64,000 bases of DNA from Istiophorus platypterus (Eukaryota; Chordata; Actinopteri; Istiophoriformes; Istiophoridae). The stretch is taken from positions 16,451,104 through 16,515,103 of the forward strand of contig CM029128.1 in NCBI GenBank assembly GCA_016859345.1. Reading direction: 5' to 3'. Of this stretch, positions 46,001-57,202 are shown piece by piece (positions within the stretch are counted from its first letter, which is position 1; each line of letters begins with the position of its first letter). The translations under genes were made by a program, and so were the position numbers. Under the pieces are notes generated by a model. The model was given only the letters and a program-made list of their open reading frames with translations. It did no database searches and had not been told where the DNA came from.

Positions 46001-46652
46001 CAAACACCCATTCACCCTTGTTTTTGTTTAAAGAACTGCTACTAAGATCTCTACTGAGATAGAAATTTTACAGTTGAATTATATATTTGTCCAAAATACG
46101 GCACTAACAGGGAAATACAGTATAATGCACAAATTAAGTGTCACTGGAAATCGTATTACATACTGTCAATAACATTCAAACGGCCTATCTACAGATGGTG
46201 GCTGCACTTATTTTTGACTGACATCTTTGCTAAGACAAGACGGGTTTGTTTGGCTGCACTGTTAAATACAACAGTGGCTCCCCTGTTGCATCTCTGACAG
46301 AGATTTTTGCTCAGTGAGTGTTTGCTTTAATATTAAAGAAGAGATTACAACTTTAACTCAGTTTTGGTCTTTTGGAAGTTCTGTGCTGCTATTTCTTCAC
46401 TTATGAGCCAAGATAATGAGCTAATGGATATATCATTGAACTGCACTATTTATCATCTTAAATGAATTAAAATGTTTACAGCAGTACAAGCAAAACTACT
46501 AGTACTAGTTATCGTGGCAGAAATATACTGAAGCTGCCTGAAAGTAACAACTGATGCAGCTGAAATCGGATTCATAAAGACAGATGCTGCATTTGTGAGC
46601 GATTAGCGAAGCTGCCCTGTGAACAGTAATTTCTTGCATTAAGTGCTTTACA

Positions 46653-46695
<43 letters not shown>

Positions 46696-48887
46696 AAACA
46701 GGTGACATTGCAAGCTGCATTCCAGCCATTTTTCCACACTGACAGCGGATTGGGGGGTTTGGCTCGTAGATGGCTTTGATTGGTTCTGCTCCCCAGTCAG
46801 CCAGAAGGCACACATGCCTCATAGCACAACAGCGATGGAAATGTGTGTGTATGTGGGGGCGTGTAACTATTACTTCCTGTTCCCAATTTGAAATCTAGAT
46901 ATGAACATCAGTGACTGACTCTTTGGATTTAACATTGCTTGGTTATACATGGTGATTTAGAAACAAGTGTAAGCAGTGTGGGGCCATCTGTTTGCATGTG
47001 TTTGGGCGATGGTATGTCTTGGCACTCCACACTGTCTGACGATGCGACCACATACAGCACCACGGACTTTCAGATAATCAAATCAATTCACAGAATCCCT
47101 CTACATGGGCCAACACCTGATACACACACACACACACCCAACACATGGGTCATGGTTAATTTGACAGGGCTGTTGACTCATTGAAGTGTGATGAAGAGAA
47201 TCTCTGTTGGTGTCATTCAAACATTTTTTTCCAGCAGACAGACACAAGTGGCCAAAAGCTAGTAAGGCTGTCTATGACCGGAAGCCGTGGACAACGGATT
47301 TTCTTGGATCAGATCAGTGTCGGCTGACTAGATTTGGTTATTACATAAACTTAAGCTCCCAGTTCTTGGTAGCTACCTATTCAGCAACGAGCCAATAAAT
47401 CAGAATCTTCTCAAAAATAAAGCCGGCACACCTACAGGAGATTGCACCAGATATCGCAAGTTCTAGCACAGCTAAGTTCTGATGAGTTGTGCCGTCAGAG
47501 TAGCTGCAACCTGGTGTGAGCCTATCTCATCCAATATATCCAGTGTATGGGAGACAGTTCTAGATGATTCGGAATGAAATGTTTAGGAAACTGGTCATGC
47601 ACTGTTCTTTTTGGAGGTCAGAACTGTGGCCTGATCTGCATCTCTGGTGATATTGATATTTAAAAAGTCCGAATACGTCCTACCGCGATCATTTTTTAAC
47701 ACAAACATATACATGAAAAACCCTCCGGTACATATAAGAGTAGAAATATTTACTTTTCCATAATATCTGCTGGACAAACTATGCAATGGAGAAACTGCTT
47801 TCAAACGCCTTTAAACCTATTTGGGCATTTCTGTACCACAATTTCCTGTTATTCATCTGTCAATCTACACACAGATATTGATATACATATCTGCAATGAG
47901 CTAATATTGGCAGATATGCTGTCATGGCCAATTAAGCGGTCTAGCTGTACTGCAAAGGTTTTCCTCACATATCGGACGTTTTTGTCAAAATGTGTTTGTC
48001 CTCATCATTGAAGCTGAACTGAAATTGTGAAATATACTGTTTAAATAATGAATCATGTGGCTTGTACAAATGTGCAAAATATGTTATGATGACAAAATGT
48101 ATCTGTAAATATTATTAATACAAGGAAATAATAATGGCAACCTATTCTAATTTTTGTGCAATTTTTGTTTGAGGGACCCCTGTTTAGTTTTCTTGTGAAC
48201 AAACTAAATTTCTGTATCCATCATTCATTACCCATCAAATGCAATGTGTCAATCCTTGAGGCCTAAAAAAACATGTTGAATGCATTTCCTTCCCCATACA
48301 ACATTCATAAACCTGATGTTTTTAATATTTTGAAACCTGCATTAATTAGGTCTATATTAATGTATTTTTCTGCCATGGCTTTGCCAGCAAAATGTTGCTT
48401 TTTGTGGTACATTACCACCACATATAGATCAGCAGGATTGTGTTTTGGGGGGATTTTTTTGTCATTTGCATCAGTTCATGTATATTCACCATCATACTCC
48501 TGTGCAAGAACTCACAAAATGTGGACCCATTTGTAAAAACATTGCTTCATAGCACTACTAATGGTAAAAAAGCCACTGGGTACCTTTAAGGCATAGGAAG
48601 GATGTTTTGTATATCTATTTGTATATGTAGGTTTGAATGCTATTTCCATGTGTGTGTGAATGTGTGTGTGTATGTGTGTGTCTATCTCTATTATCTTTGG
48701 CAAAACAAACAATGTACCAGATTCTGTTTTTATTTTCCCATTAAGAGTTTATGTGAATGGAGCCAACCCTGGGTCCCACTGTTCTCTATTAAGCCTGGGG
48801 ATTCATGTGAATATTAGATGGGGTATGTGTATACATGTTAGTGCCTGTGCTTGTGTGTATGCAAGTGTGTGTACCCCCCCCCCACCA

Positions 48888-48945
<58 letters not shown>

Positions 48946-51306
48946 CATCCTGCCCTTCTATGAAGAAGTCAGCCATAGCTGGTTTCACAGCATCCTGAGA
49001 GGGACAAGTGGAGAGGACAGTAGGCAGCAGGGGAGCAGTTATTATCATCTGGTCAGCAGATGGGAAAATCCAGAAAGGGTTTTGCTGTGGGATTTACTTT
49101 CTGGTCAAACAGTAAGAGCTGAACTCATCTTAACCTTCCCCTAAGAAACACTAACATAATCAAAAACCCAGAACTCAATGGCAACTTTAAGCCCACTGGA
49201 AACTCAATGCCTTATAACCTTTTTTGTCTTACACTGGCCAGAGAATCACAGGAACAGATGAATAGGGATTCCTTTAACCAAAATGGGGAGGAGGTTTCCA
49301 AGACGTGAATAAATCATTGTAATGTATATCCAGTTGAAGCAGGCCACTACCCCCTTTTATCAGTGCAACAAAATTGCGGTATTTAATATCCTCCTCAGTG
49401 TTTAAAAATGACATCATTCAGAAACAGCAGTGGATTTCAAACCTATCAAACCCTCAATCCAAAGACTTACTCTCCCAGTGTGGGCCTGGCATCAATACAA
49501 AGAAACAAATGTGATTTGTTCAGGAATTCGAAACAATAATGGTTGAAATTAATAATAGCGAGATTTGCTGCACTGTCAAAAGTAGGGTAAAACTTTTCTC
49601 AGTCCCTTAACCTGCCTTTATAGTTCAGCCTAATCATAAACTCTACTTTTTCACATTACATTACAGAAAAAGGAGAAAGTTTTTTGTTTTTTTTAACTGT
49701 GGAAGTGAGATATTGTGTTTTTAATGCAGGTCATGTGCCTTTAGTTAATCAAAGTTCAAACTTTTAATGCCACAACTGACATCACCACTCTTTGCTGTTA
49801 CCTCTCTTTCTGCACCTTAATGGCATAAATTGGTGTAAAAAAGCCAAAAGCCTGAACTATTCTGCATAACTGCTGGAACCTTAAGCCAGGTTGAATAAGT
49901 AGAAACAAACAAACCATCTCTAAGCAGCAGAAGATGTAGATCCTTCAGTTTTCTACATACTGGGGGCTACAGAGCACATTCTGCTGTCCACTGCTTTGAA
50001 TTAAGTGTTGAGTAAAGACAACAGAGGCAACAGGATGAGATAACACAGCACATAGGAGACAAATCACATGGAATCCTTTGGTATGTTTTGTCTAGGACAA
50101 ACACATCCTGCTTCCAGGCACTAAGAATTCCTTTTCCCACAATTCACACTCCAACTTACTTCACACACAGCTAAGTCAGTCTGCTACTGTTTTTTATTCA
50201 GTCCGTGTAAAAAAAACAAAACCAAAAGAAAAAAACGAGCAATGCATCTATTCATTACATACCACTGAAGAAGCCTAGAGATTTGCAAAAGTGGGAAACA
50301 TATCTCCACTGAATGCTCGGTCGTAAAACTGTCAGACAGCACACACAGCTCAGCTTGAAGCTAAAGCAGACACTGTTTCATCAGAGGACAGCCTTGTCAC
50401 TGCATTCATGTATTAACGGAAAAGAAAATGTACAACTACACACTACTACAATACTGGGAGGAAAATTCTGGATTATTAAAATGTGTGAATCGGCTGTGTC
50501 AATACTTGACATAGAAAAGAAAAAGTGACGTGTTGGGGGCTCATAAAAAATCCTGCATCAATAACTGTTTATGATGCAAGGAGCTAGGAGGCCAGTATGA
50601 ATCTGGTTTCCCAGTTATCAGTTTTCGTGTTTGACCGAAATTCAACTCATACTGTATGAGCCTATTTCACATCGGAAAAAAAATGAAACGCAACTGAAAT
50701 GCAATCGTGCCTTTGTTCACAGATATATCATATATCTGGCTCATCATATTTATGTCACACTGAGTGATGAAACGATGAACCTGAACAACCCTTCAACGTT
50801 AGCTGCCCACGCACAATCACTGCGAAGTAATGTAGTTTATGAGGAACAGGGTTGGCTGAGATGATGTATATGAGGCTTATGGTTGTCCTAGGCAGCTGCA
50901 GCGCCTGGACTCAGAGACCCATCGACGGTTTCATTATTCCGTTGCTGCTGATGACTTCAGATGTCTCACTCACTGCTACAAAGATAGACGGGTTATCCTT
51001 TTACAAAAAAATTTATGACTTTTATGACAAGATGGCTTATTTATGGATATTTTCTGGAAACCTGTAAAATTACTGTTCAGAGGTAAATATCCTGCTATTC
51101 CTAGAACTTTCTCTTTCCTTTTTTTTCTCTTTTCTCTTTTTTTTCTTCTTATCAGATGCCATCTTTGATAGACATCTGTCTGCTCTAGAAAGCTCAAATG
51201 ATGCATACTCCAGTAAGAAATGGCAACTAGTAACACTGATGATGCCAACACTCTACACATAGTGATTAACAGAGATAGTTCAATAGCCAGATGCCGATAG
51301 ATAAAT

Positions 51307-51356
<50 letters not shown>

Positions 51357-52138
51357 ACAAAGGAGACCCAGCTCTTCCTTACCCAACACAATCACCACGG
51401 TTTTCAGCAAAGACATCATGGTATCTCGGTTGCGTCGTGGTCCAGAGCTGTGCCGTGACATCCTCATGGTCCTCTGCCGCACATACACAAAGATGTGGGC
51501 ATACAGCGTCACCATGACAACAAAAGTCACCAGGTTAAACACTGCCCAGAAGACCAGGTAGGAGTTGCTGTACAGCGGTGCCATGTTGGAGCAAGACCTA
51601 ATACTACAGATACAGTTCCAGCCCACGCTGGGTATAGCCCCCATGACTATGGACATGGTCCAGATTATGACAATCACCACTACCACACGTCGGTTGCTCA
51701 TACGCGTATGTAGCTGCATGCGGAACACGGTTATATGGCGCTCAATGGCGATGGCGAGCAAGTTGGCCACAGACGCCGTCAGGCTGGTATCGATCAGGCC
51801 CTGGCGAAGCAGCCACGTCGAAACAGTCAGACGCCTGGTGTTTGGTCCCGTGTTGAACATCAGGTAGAAGTAGGCCAGTCCAGCGAAGAAGTCAGCAGCT
51901 GCCAGGTTGGCCATCAGGTAGTAGATGGGGAAGTGGAATCTCCTGTTGACGTAGATGGCGATCATCACCAGAAGGTTGGCGAGCATGATGAAGATGCACA
52001 CCGTGATGCCCAGGCCCATCACCAGCCTGCTGACAGTGTTCCAGTCAGTAGCAAGGTACTTGCCACTGCGGTTGTAGAAGAAGGCGATGGTCTCATTGTA
52101 GTAGCACTGCTCCTCATCCATGGTGACAGTGGTGCTTT
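39739..52138 (-). CDS. lpar1: Lysophosphatidic acid receptor 1 (two coding exons in window)
   Basis: Class A GPCR for lysophosphatidic acid, coupling to Gi, Gq and G12/13 at the plasma membrane (family knowledge). Exons are 52138-51383 and 40070-39739, split by an 11.3-kb GT-AG intron after VVIVLG at TM6, the conserved intron site of LPA1-3 genes. From the ATG at 52121 the protein is 356 residues. Visible features: N-glycosylation sites NET and NRS, TM1 GITVCIFIMLANLLVMIAI, the ligand-binding RQG in WLLRQGLIDTSL, ERH in place of DRY, CWTPG in TM6, NPIIYSYRD in TM7, a CC palmitoylation pair and a C-terminal SVV PDZ ligand. The frame is open upstream of the ATG to the acceptor, so a further N-terminal coding exon may exist. 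Convergent with musk, as in human 9q31.3. Confidence 0.96.
39761..39787 (-). repeat. (CAC)n coding microsatellite (polyhistidine)
   Basis: Nine CAC codons in a row (GTG on the plus strand), in frame inside the lpar1 tail just before NEHSVV. Pure codon use indicates repeat expansion. Confidence 0.92.
41091..41430 (-). mobile_element. 3' end of a CR1/L2-type LINE
   Basis: On the minus strand the frame reads FFLWWWNELPNLVRSAESVS then VFKRGIKTQQFIEHY, the conserved C-terminal WNxLP...SAxSxxxFKxxLKT block of LINE polymerases. It is followed by text ending ggataaaagcgtctgttgga and a short tandem tail, three copies of an 8-mer (ATTGTAGA), typical of this clade's 3' ends. Truncated copy. Confidence 0.65.
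44620..44890 (+). repeat. Pyrimidine-rich tract
   Basis: About 270 bases of almost only C and T on the plus strand (ctctctctgtctttctctta type). The long open frame across it is a composition artefact. Confidence 0.7.
44889..45216. repeat. Widespread teleost interspersed repeat ('ggaggaagccagagcacctggagg')
   Basis: Strings such as gctagagccaaccccagcta, gtacaccctagacaggtggc, aactgcatgtctttgggatg, gggagaacgtgcaaacacca and gtgctaaccactgcacatcc form a block found many times in fish genomes (recall, not a search). It starts with a direct 'tctcatcctgtgagggttg' lead-in and ends 'catgctgccc'. No functional ORF. Confidence 0.7.
46657..46692. repeat. (CA)n microsatellite
   Basis: About 18 CA units in the lpar1 intron. 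Confidence 0.92.
48889..48938. repeat. (CA)n microsatellite
   Basis: About 25 CA units after a C9 run and a (CCA)n start. Confidence 0.92.
51302..51354. repeat. (GATA)n(GA)n microsatellite at the lpar1 intron start
   Basis: A few ATAG units pass into about 19 GA units, only about 30 bases inside the intron from the lpar1 donor at 51382. On the transcript this is a C/U-rich tract. Confidence 0.92.
51383..52138 (-). CDS. lpar1: lpar1 first coding exon in window: N-terminus and TM1-TM5
   Basis: The acceptor CTTATAG lies at 52140-52139; the exon enters in phase 1, reading STTVT before Met. The ATG at 52121 has an excellent context (CACCATGG). MDEEQCYYNETIAFFYNRSG is followed by five transmembrane segments and the third loop RMSRHSSGPRRNRDTMMSLL. 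The donor is GTAAGG, so the open frame beyond 51383 (Ser-Leu repeats) is intronic. Confidence 0.97.
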
Positions 52139-53164
52139 CTATAAGGAGAAAATATATAACATTAAAAAAAAAAAAAAGATCCGAGCGATTTATGTGAGAG
52201 TCGTCTGCATTTTCATTGAACAATGTGATACTCTCACAAGAGCAGAGTTCTTCCTGTAATCTGTTGTTATATTCATGATTATAGGAATTCTACAGATATC
52301 GGCGAAAGAGATCTTTCCTGTGTGCGTGCGTGTGTGTGCATGTGCATGTTTGTGCATTACAATGTGAAAGTCTGGGCCAACTCGTGTATTTTTCCAAGAT
52401 AACTGATTAAAAAAATAAAAAAATTAAGCTGTCAGCGTTACAGTTTATGCATCTGCATTGCAAGGATTGCCAGTCTACAATTGGCAATGGCAATTATATA
52501 GCAAAAAGTGTACCTACACTACAATTTAAAACAATAGTATTTGAACTTTGTATTTAACTGGATGTAGGAAAGTCAAATAAAATCTGTCTATACTAAACAA
52601 TATGGCCACTGTGTTCCCTTTCCTGAGCACATGTTCTGTTTTAATCCTTTAGCCAAGAAGGGGTTAATGTCTGTTTCATGAAAATGCACATATTCCTCTT
52701 TCATAATAGTCAACAGAAGGCAGTGCTTTAGGAAACCTGAACTAAAACTGGTTCCTCAGACATGAAAACCTAAAGTCCCCAGACTCAGCTTGATCAGTGG
52801 TCATTTGTGCTTTTGTGTGTGTGAGCAAAAAGACTGAAAGTGACACAAAACCTTTTGTCCCCAAGTCACAGTTTACAGCAACACTACGCCGGGGTGATGT
52901 GTATGTGTTTTTATGTCTGCCAACCTTCTTGCTATGTGTGAGCTGCAGAAGCCATGAGAGGCAAGTGAGGAAAAAAAAAAATCCATCCAACTTCTGAGTC
53001 TGATCTAAACTGTTTTCTATCCTGTGCTCTTGACTGAAGAAAAAGTGAAAAAAAAATGATCTAACTAAAGTTCTTTACTTGCTGTAATTGTAAAAGTATT
53101 TTTTTCATCATATGTCTATAGAAGAATTACTTAAAACTATTTAAAACTGAACTTGCTCTATCAC
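52139..53164 (-). other. lpar1 5' intron/upstream DNA
   Basis: No exon recognised. Upstream non-coding or N-terminal lpar1 exons are expected somewhere to the right but could not be identified. Confidence 0.5.
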
Positions 53165-53650
53165 TTCAAGCCCCTTAAGGCCAATTTATGCTTTTTCATC
53201 AAACCAAATGCGTATCTAAGATGTAGTAAACGCAAGTGGCCTACTCCATCGTGAGCATTTATATTTCTGCCTTGGCGTCAGTCTGCAATTACACCGCCAT
53301 ACCGCTATTTAGTGGTGGCCTTTATATGCTACCGTGTTGGATTGCTTCGACGCTATTTTATGTTGTCACACTTCCAAACGATGGCGACTATGAAACTGAG
53401 CGGATCTTGACGGAGTTGGAGCCGATAGGTGTTGAACAGCAGTCGTTTTTTTCCTGAAATCACTGCGACGCCGAAACGAGAAGGCGTCAGAGGAGATGGT
53501 CCGTACAACAGCAGGCTGGCAATGCGATGCTAGCGGACCCACCAGTCACTGTTCTTGCGTCCTGCTGTAACGTGTAGCACCATTTTTTGGGAGGTGCGCG
53601 TCAGGCTACGGCCCAGGCTGTGGCGTGGTCCTCCTGGCTACGCATGACTT
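53165..53650. mobile_element. PIF/Harbinger-like or MITE relic
   Basis: Begins with aaggccaatttatgcttttt, like the ends of a common fish element. It contains a frame with ATMKLSGS-type and ETERILTELEPIGVEQQ-type strings and a CGACGCCGAAACGAGAAGGC stretch, and closes with 'gtgcgcgtcaggctacgg' and 'ctggctacgcatgact', matching the element's CG-rich terminus by recall. It is CpG-richer than its surroundings. No complete transposase. Confidence 0.45.
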
Positions 53651-54451
53651 GGCTTTTGCACTAAACACTTTACATGGCACAATGGCAAAATGAAGGCCTT
53701 CATGGAATCGTTCAGACGTTATCCCTGCCAGATTTTTCACAGTGGTTTTTTTTACCAGCGTCTGTCCCATCGACAGCCCAGTGGACATTTTCCCTCCTGA
53801 CGACTTGATTCCTTTAAAGAATAATAATGATATTTTTGACGAATTTAAATCAAGTTTCACTGTGCTCCTCAAAGTGACTCACAACCTTTTTCTTGGAGCT
53901 GATGTGGTTGATTGAATCGGACCACCTTGAAAAGTGGGTTGACATCAGGGACACTGCTCCAGCGAACCTTTTGTTTTTCACCTGCTTCTCAGATGAAAAC
54001 GATTAATGGAACTTTGGATAGATTACCCTGGCTAAATCTTTTTTCCCCCACTTGATCTTAAGTTGAAAACACAGGATATAAAACACTTAGATCAGAAAAT
54101 TAGAAAAAGGGATCATCAGAATTTTTTCTTTTTTTCTAACTTGCCTCTAAGGGCTTCCGTAGTAAGCAGCTGTGTTTGTGTGTGTGTTTTTGTATCCATG
54201 TTCTGTGTGATATGAAGCTAAAAACATGTTTTCCTTTCCATCTGGCCAAGTTTTACAAGTGTAAAAAAAGGCATCAGAGAAAACTGAGAAAACTATGCAG
54301 CAACAGCATCAAGATGAAGCTTAAGAGTCAACACACACAAACAATGCTCACAGTGTGTGTGTGTGTGCATGTAATAAACTCCAGTCCCACACAGATGCTG
54401 GTGAGTCTCTCTCATACACTCCAGACCGGAAACAGGACCTCAGGGCTAGAG

Positions 54452-54453
<2 letters not shown>

Positions 54454-54488
<35 letters not shown>
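54454..54488. repeat. (TG)n microsatellite
   Basis: About 17 TG units. Confidence 0.92.
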
Positions 54489-54491
<3 letters not shown>

Positions 54492-56976
54492 GTGATCCAG
54501 AGACAAAGGGGGGGGGGGTGCAACTGGAGGAACGAGGGGGGACAAGCAATGAAAGAAGGGGTATTAGAAGTTCTGGGTCAAAGGCCGGTGTTTTTGTGGA
54601 AATCCTTCTCCTTTGATTTACCATCTAATATGACTGTTCCAATCCTTTAAAGCTTCTTATAGCTCTGCAGTGACACAGCTAAAATCCCTGCTTGCAATGT
54701 TGGGAAATGAGCACAACCTTCACCTATTAAAATTCACAACAATGCCTCATTTCGTAGGAGGGATACCCCTGGGAAGTGAGGCTACCGTATGAAAGCTGAA
54801 GATTGCCAAAAATATTTTTCAACTTCCGCACTTCAACTGCCAAGGAGCAATAAATCTGACTGGTAATACGTTGTTTTGACAGATCTAATTTGCAAGACAT
54901 GTTACATAATAAAGATGGTGAGTAGTGTGGATGGCTATGACCCCTAATTTAGTTCCTCATTGTGCAACACACTGCGATATAAATTCTATATTCACTTCAT
55001 TTTTAATCTGAATCAAGGCCAAAAGCAATAGTGCCCATTAACCTTACAGTAAACTGGCTCAGGATACTGGCAGTGTCTTACACACAAAAGTGATTCACTA
55101 GTGTGTACCAGGCCATTAATGGTACAGAGGAAATCATAATCAATTAAATAAATGGTTTTCTGGAATCTGTTTATATCTCTAATTTCCTGACCAAGGCCGA
55201 TAAGGGACTCCATCTGTAGCCCTGTTTCCTTAACGTGGCTGTAAAATGTTATTTCATTTACTGAAATAGCAGAGGCTCATTCTATTAACTGTATTGAATT
55301 ATCGCTAATGTTGTACTGCTTCAGACAAACCAGATGTATCTGCTTAATTTCTGCATATTGCTTTGATGAGACATGTCAAAAAATAAGCACCGGCCAGTAA
55401 TCATTATAATGGGGCCACATTGTCTCACACAGGCTTTACTGTATGCCTGTATTTGATTTATGACCAGTGCTTCAGACTAAGTCGATCACTTTTTTATTAA
55501 AACTGTAACTTTAAAAACCTCTCAAAATAATAAGCCTCGTTTAAAGAATCGGTTCACAGTTTTTCAAGTCTGTCTTCAGACAATAGTCAAGTGTCAACAT
55601 GTACATTCAACCAGGTTTTGTTTGCTGCAGTGATTCCTCCTGTTTTTACTGGTCTTGAGGAGATCCCTTCCTAATGTGCTTTTATTGGAAGTGATGGGAC
55701 ACAAACTTCACAGTCATCATTCTGTACAAAAAAGCATTCCAAAGATTATCTGAAGACACAAAGAGGGAACCCTACACCAAAAAGACTGTAACCGTTTGAT
55801 TTGTATAAGTCAGACTGCTAAAGACTCATATTACAGAGACTCCAGATAAAACTTGGAATATACAGAATCTGAGCATGGAGCGAGGACCAGAATGAACAGG
55901 AGGAACAATTACAGCAAGTAAAAACAAACACTGTACAAATGGGCATGTGGTTATTGTTTCAAGACAGACTTGAAGAGATGGGAACCTGCCCTTTCAGGAA
56001 ACAACTTTCACCTATAAGGGTAAATAAGAAACAATTAACAGTTTATCTGTACTGGGACAGCGTAGCTTCCTTTACATAAAGTGTGTCAGGCTCTGAAGTT
56101 GCACACTTTCCAGAAACTGCCAAATTTGTGATGATGCATAGAAAGAAGCCTTTTCCTGTTTATGATGTTATTTTTTCTTTTTCTTTCTTTTTTTTAAAAA
56201 TTCCTTCGGTGCCTAGGGTGATTTTTAAGAATTACATCAGAAAGGACATATTCTGATTTAATTAGGAGGTTTTAAATTGTTGCTCATACCCGCAGAAAGC
56301 AATAACTCAGCCATTAGAAACAGTGAATGCAGATGAACACTGAACTCTAATGGAGGATAAATCCAGGGTGAGGCAGCCTGCACGAATGCCACCACAGCAG
56401 ATGAAAGCCCATTTATTCTGCTCGTCATCTGCAGTTTATGGCCATTAAATGTCTAGAGGGAGCAGTCACAGGGGGCATTAGATGCCTGAGGCCAGTCGTC
56501 AGTCCTGGAAAGTGGACGAAGTGTCAGTGGCCTCTCAGTCTGCATTCCCAACACTTTCATCAGACCCTTGGAGCCTGCAGAGGGAGATCCTGTCATTGTG
56601 TGTGTTAGTGTGCATGTGTGTGTTTGCTTGCAACAGCCAATGGGTGGGTCTTGTTAAAGGGAAAGATTGAGCAAGAAGGAAGACGCAAAGGGGATTTTTA
56701 TATTTCTACGTTCTTGCACCTGGGTGTGTATATCCGCACTATAAAAGAGAAAATTTGAATTACTACGTTGTTGAATCATTTTAGTGTGTGTGCGAGTGAG
56801 AATGAAAAGTATGGGAGTGTGTTTGTACAATGTCTTGAACCCGGGGTGTTAAAGATCGAGAACAAAATGCTCACTGTGCTGGAGTGTGTGTCGACACGCT
56901 CTCTTCATGCTTGCTATTAATGTGTGACAAAGTCTGGCTGTGTGGAGAGAGAGAAGAAAGTGTGTTTTCTGTATGC

Positions 56977-56977
<1 letters not shown>

Positions 56978-57020
<43 letters not shown>
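56978..57020. repeat. (TG)n microsatellite
   Basis: About 21 TG units. Confidence 0.93.
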
Positions 57021-57022
<2 letters not shown>

Positions 57023-57146
57023 CTGTGTGTGTAAGTATCTGACAGACTATGAGAGGACCACCCTGGAATCCGTACAAATGAGGTCATATCTCAAGCATCA
57101 GGACCAGGCCTGCATCCGGAGACTCAAGACATTCAGCTAATTAACA

Positions 57147-57202
57147 CATACACACACACACTAACACACACGCACACGCACACGCACACACACACACACA
57201 CG
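57147..57202. repeat. Imperfect (CA)n microsatellite
   Basis: CA-rich stretch with several CG interruptions, complementary to the TG run about 130 bases upstream. Confidence 0.85.

Larger units (their letters stand above)
40071..51382 (-). other. lpar1 intron (11.3 kb)
   Basis: No coding exon recognised. It holds a LINE 3' fragment at 41091-41430, a pyrimidine-rich block at 44620-44890, a widespread teleost repeat at 44889-45216, CA microsatellites at 46657-46692 and 48889-48938, and a GATA/GA run at 51302-51354 next to the donor. Confidence 0.75.

Noticed and set aside
50976..51382. Extension of the lpar1 open frame past 51383 into a Ser-Leu repeat
   Set aside because: Lies after a consensus GTAAGG donor; the Ser-Leu run is the GA microsatellite read on the minus strand.
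51495..52259. Long plus-strand open frames over the lpar1 exon
   Set aside because: Mirror frames of the conserved GPCR exon; no independent domain, and the minus-strand reading is unambiguous.
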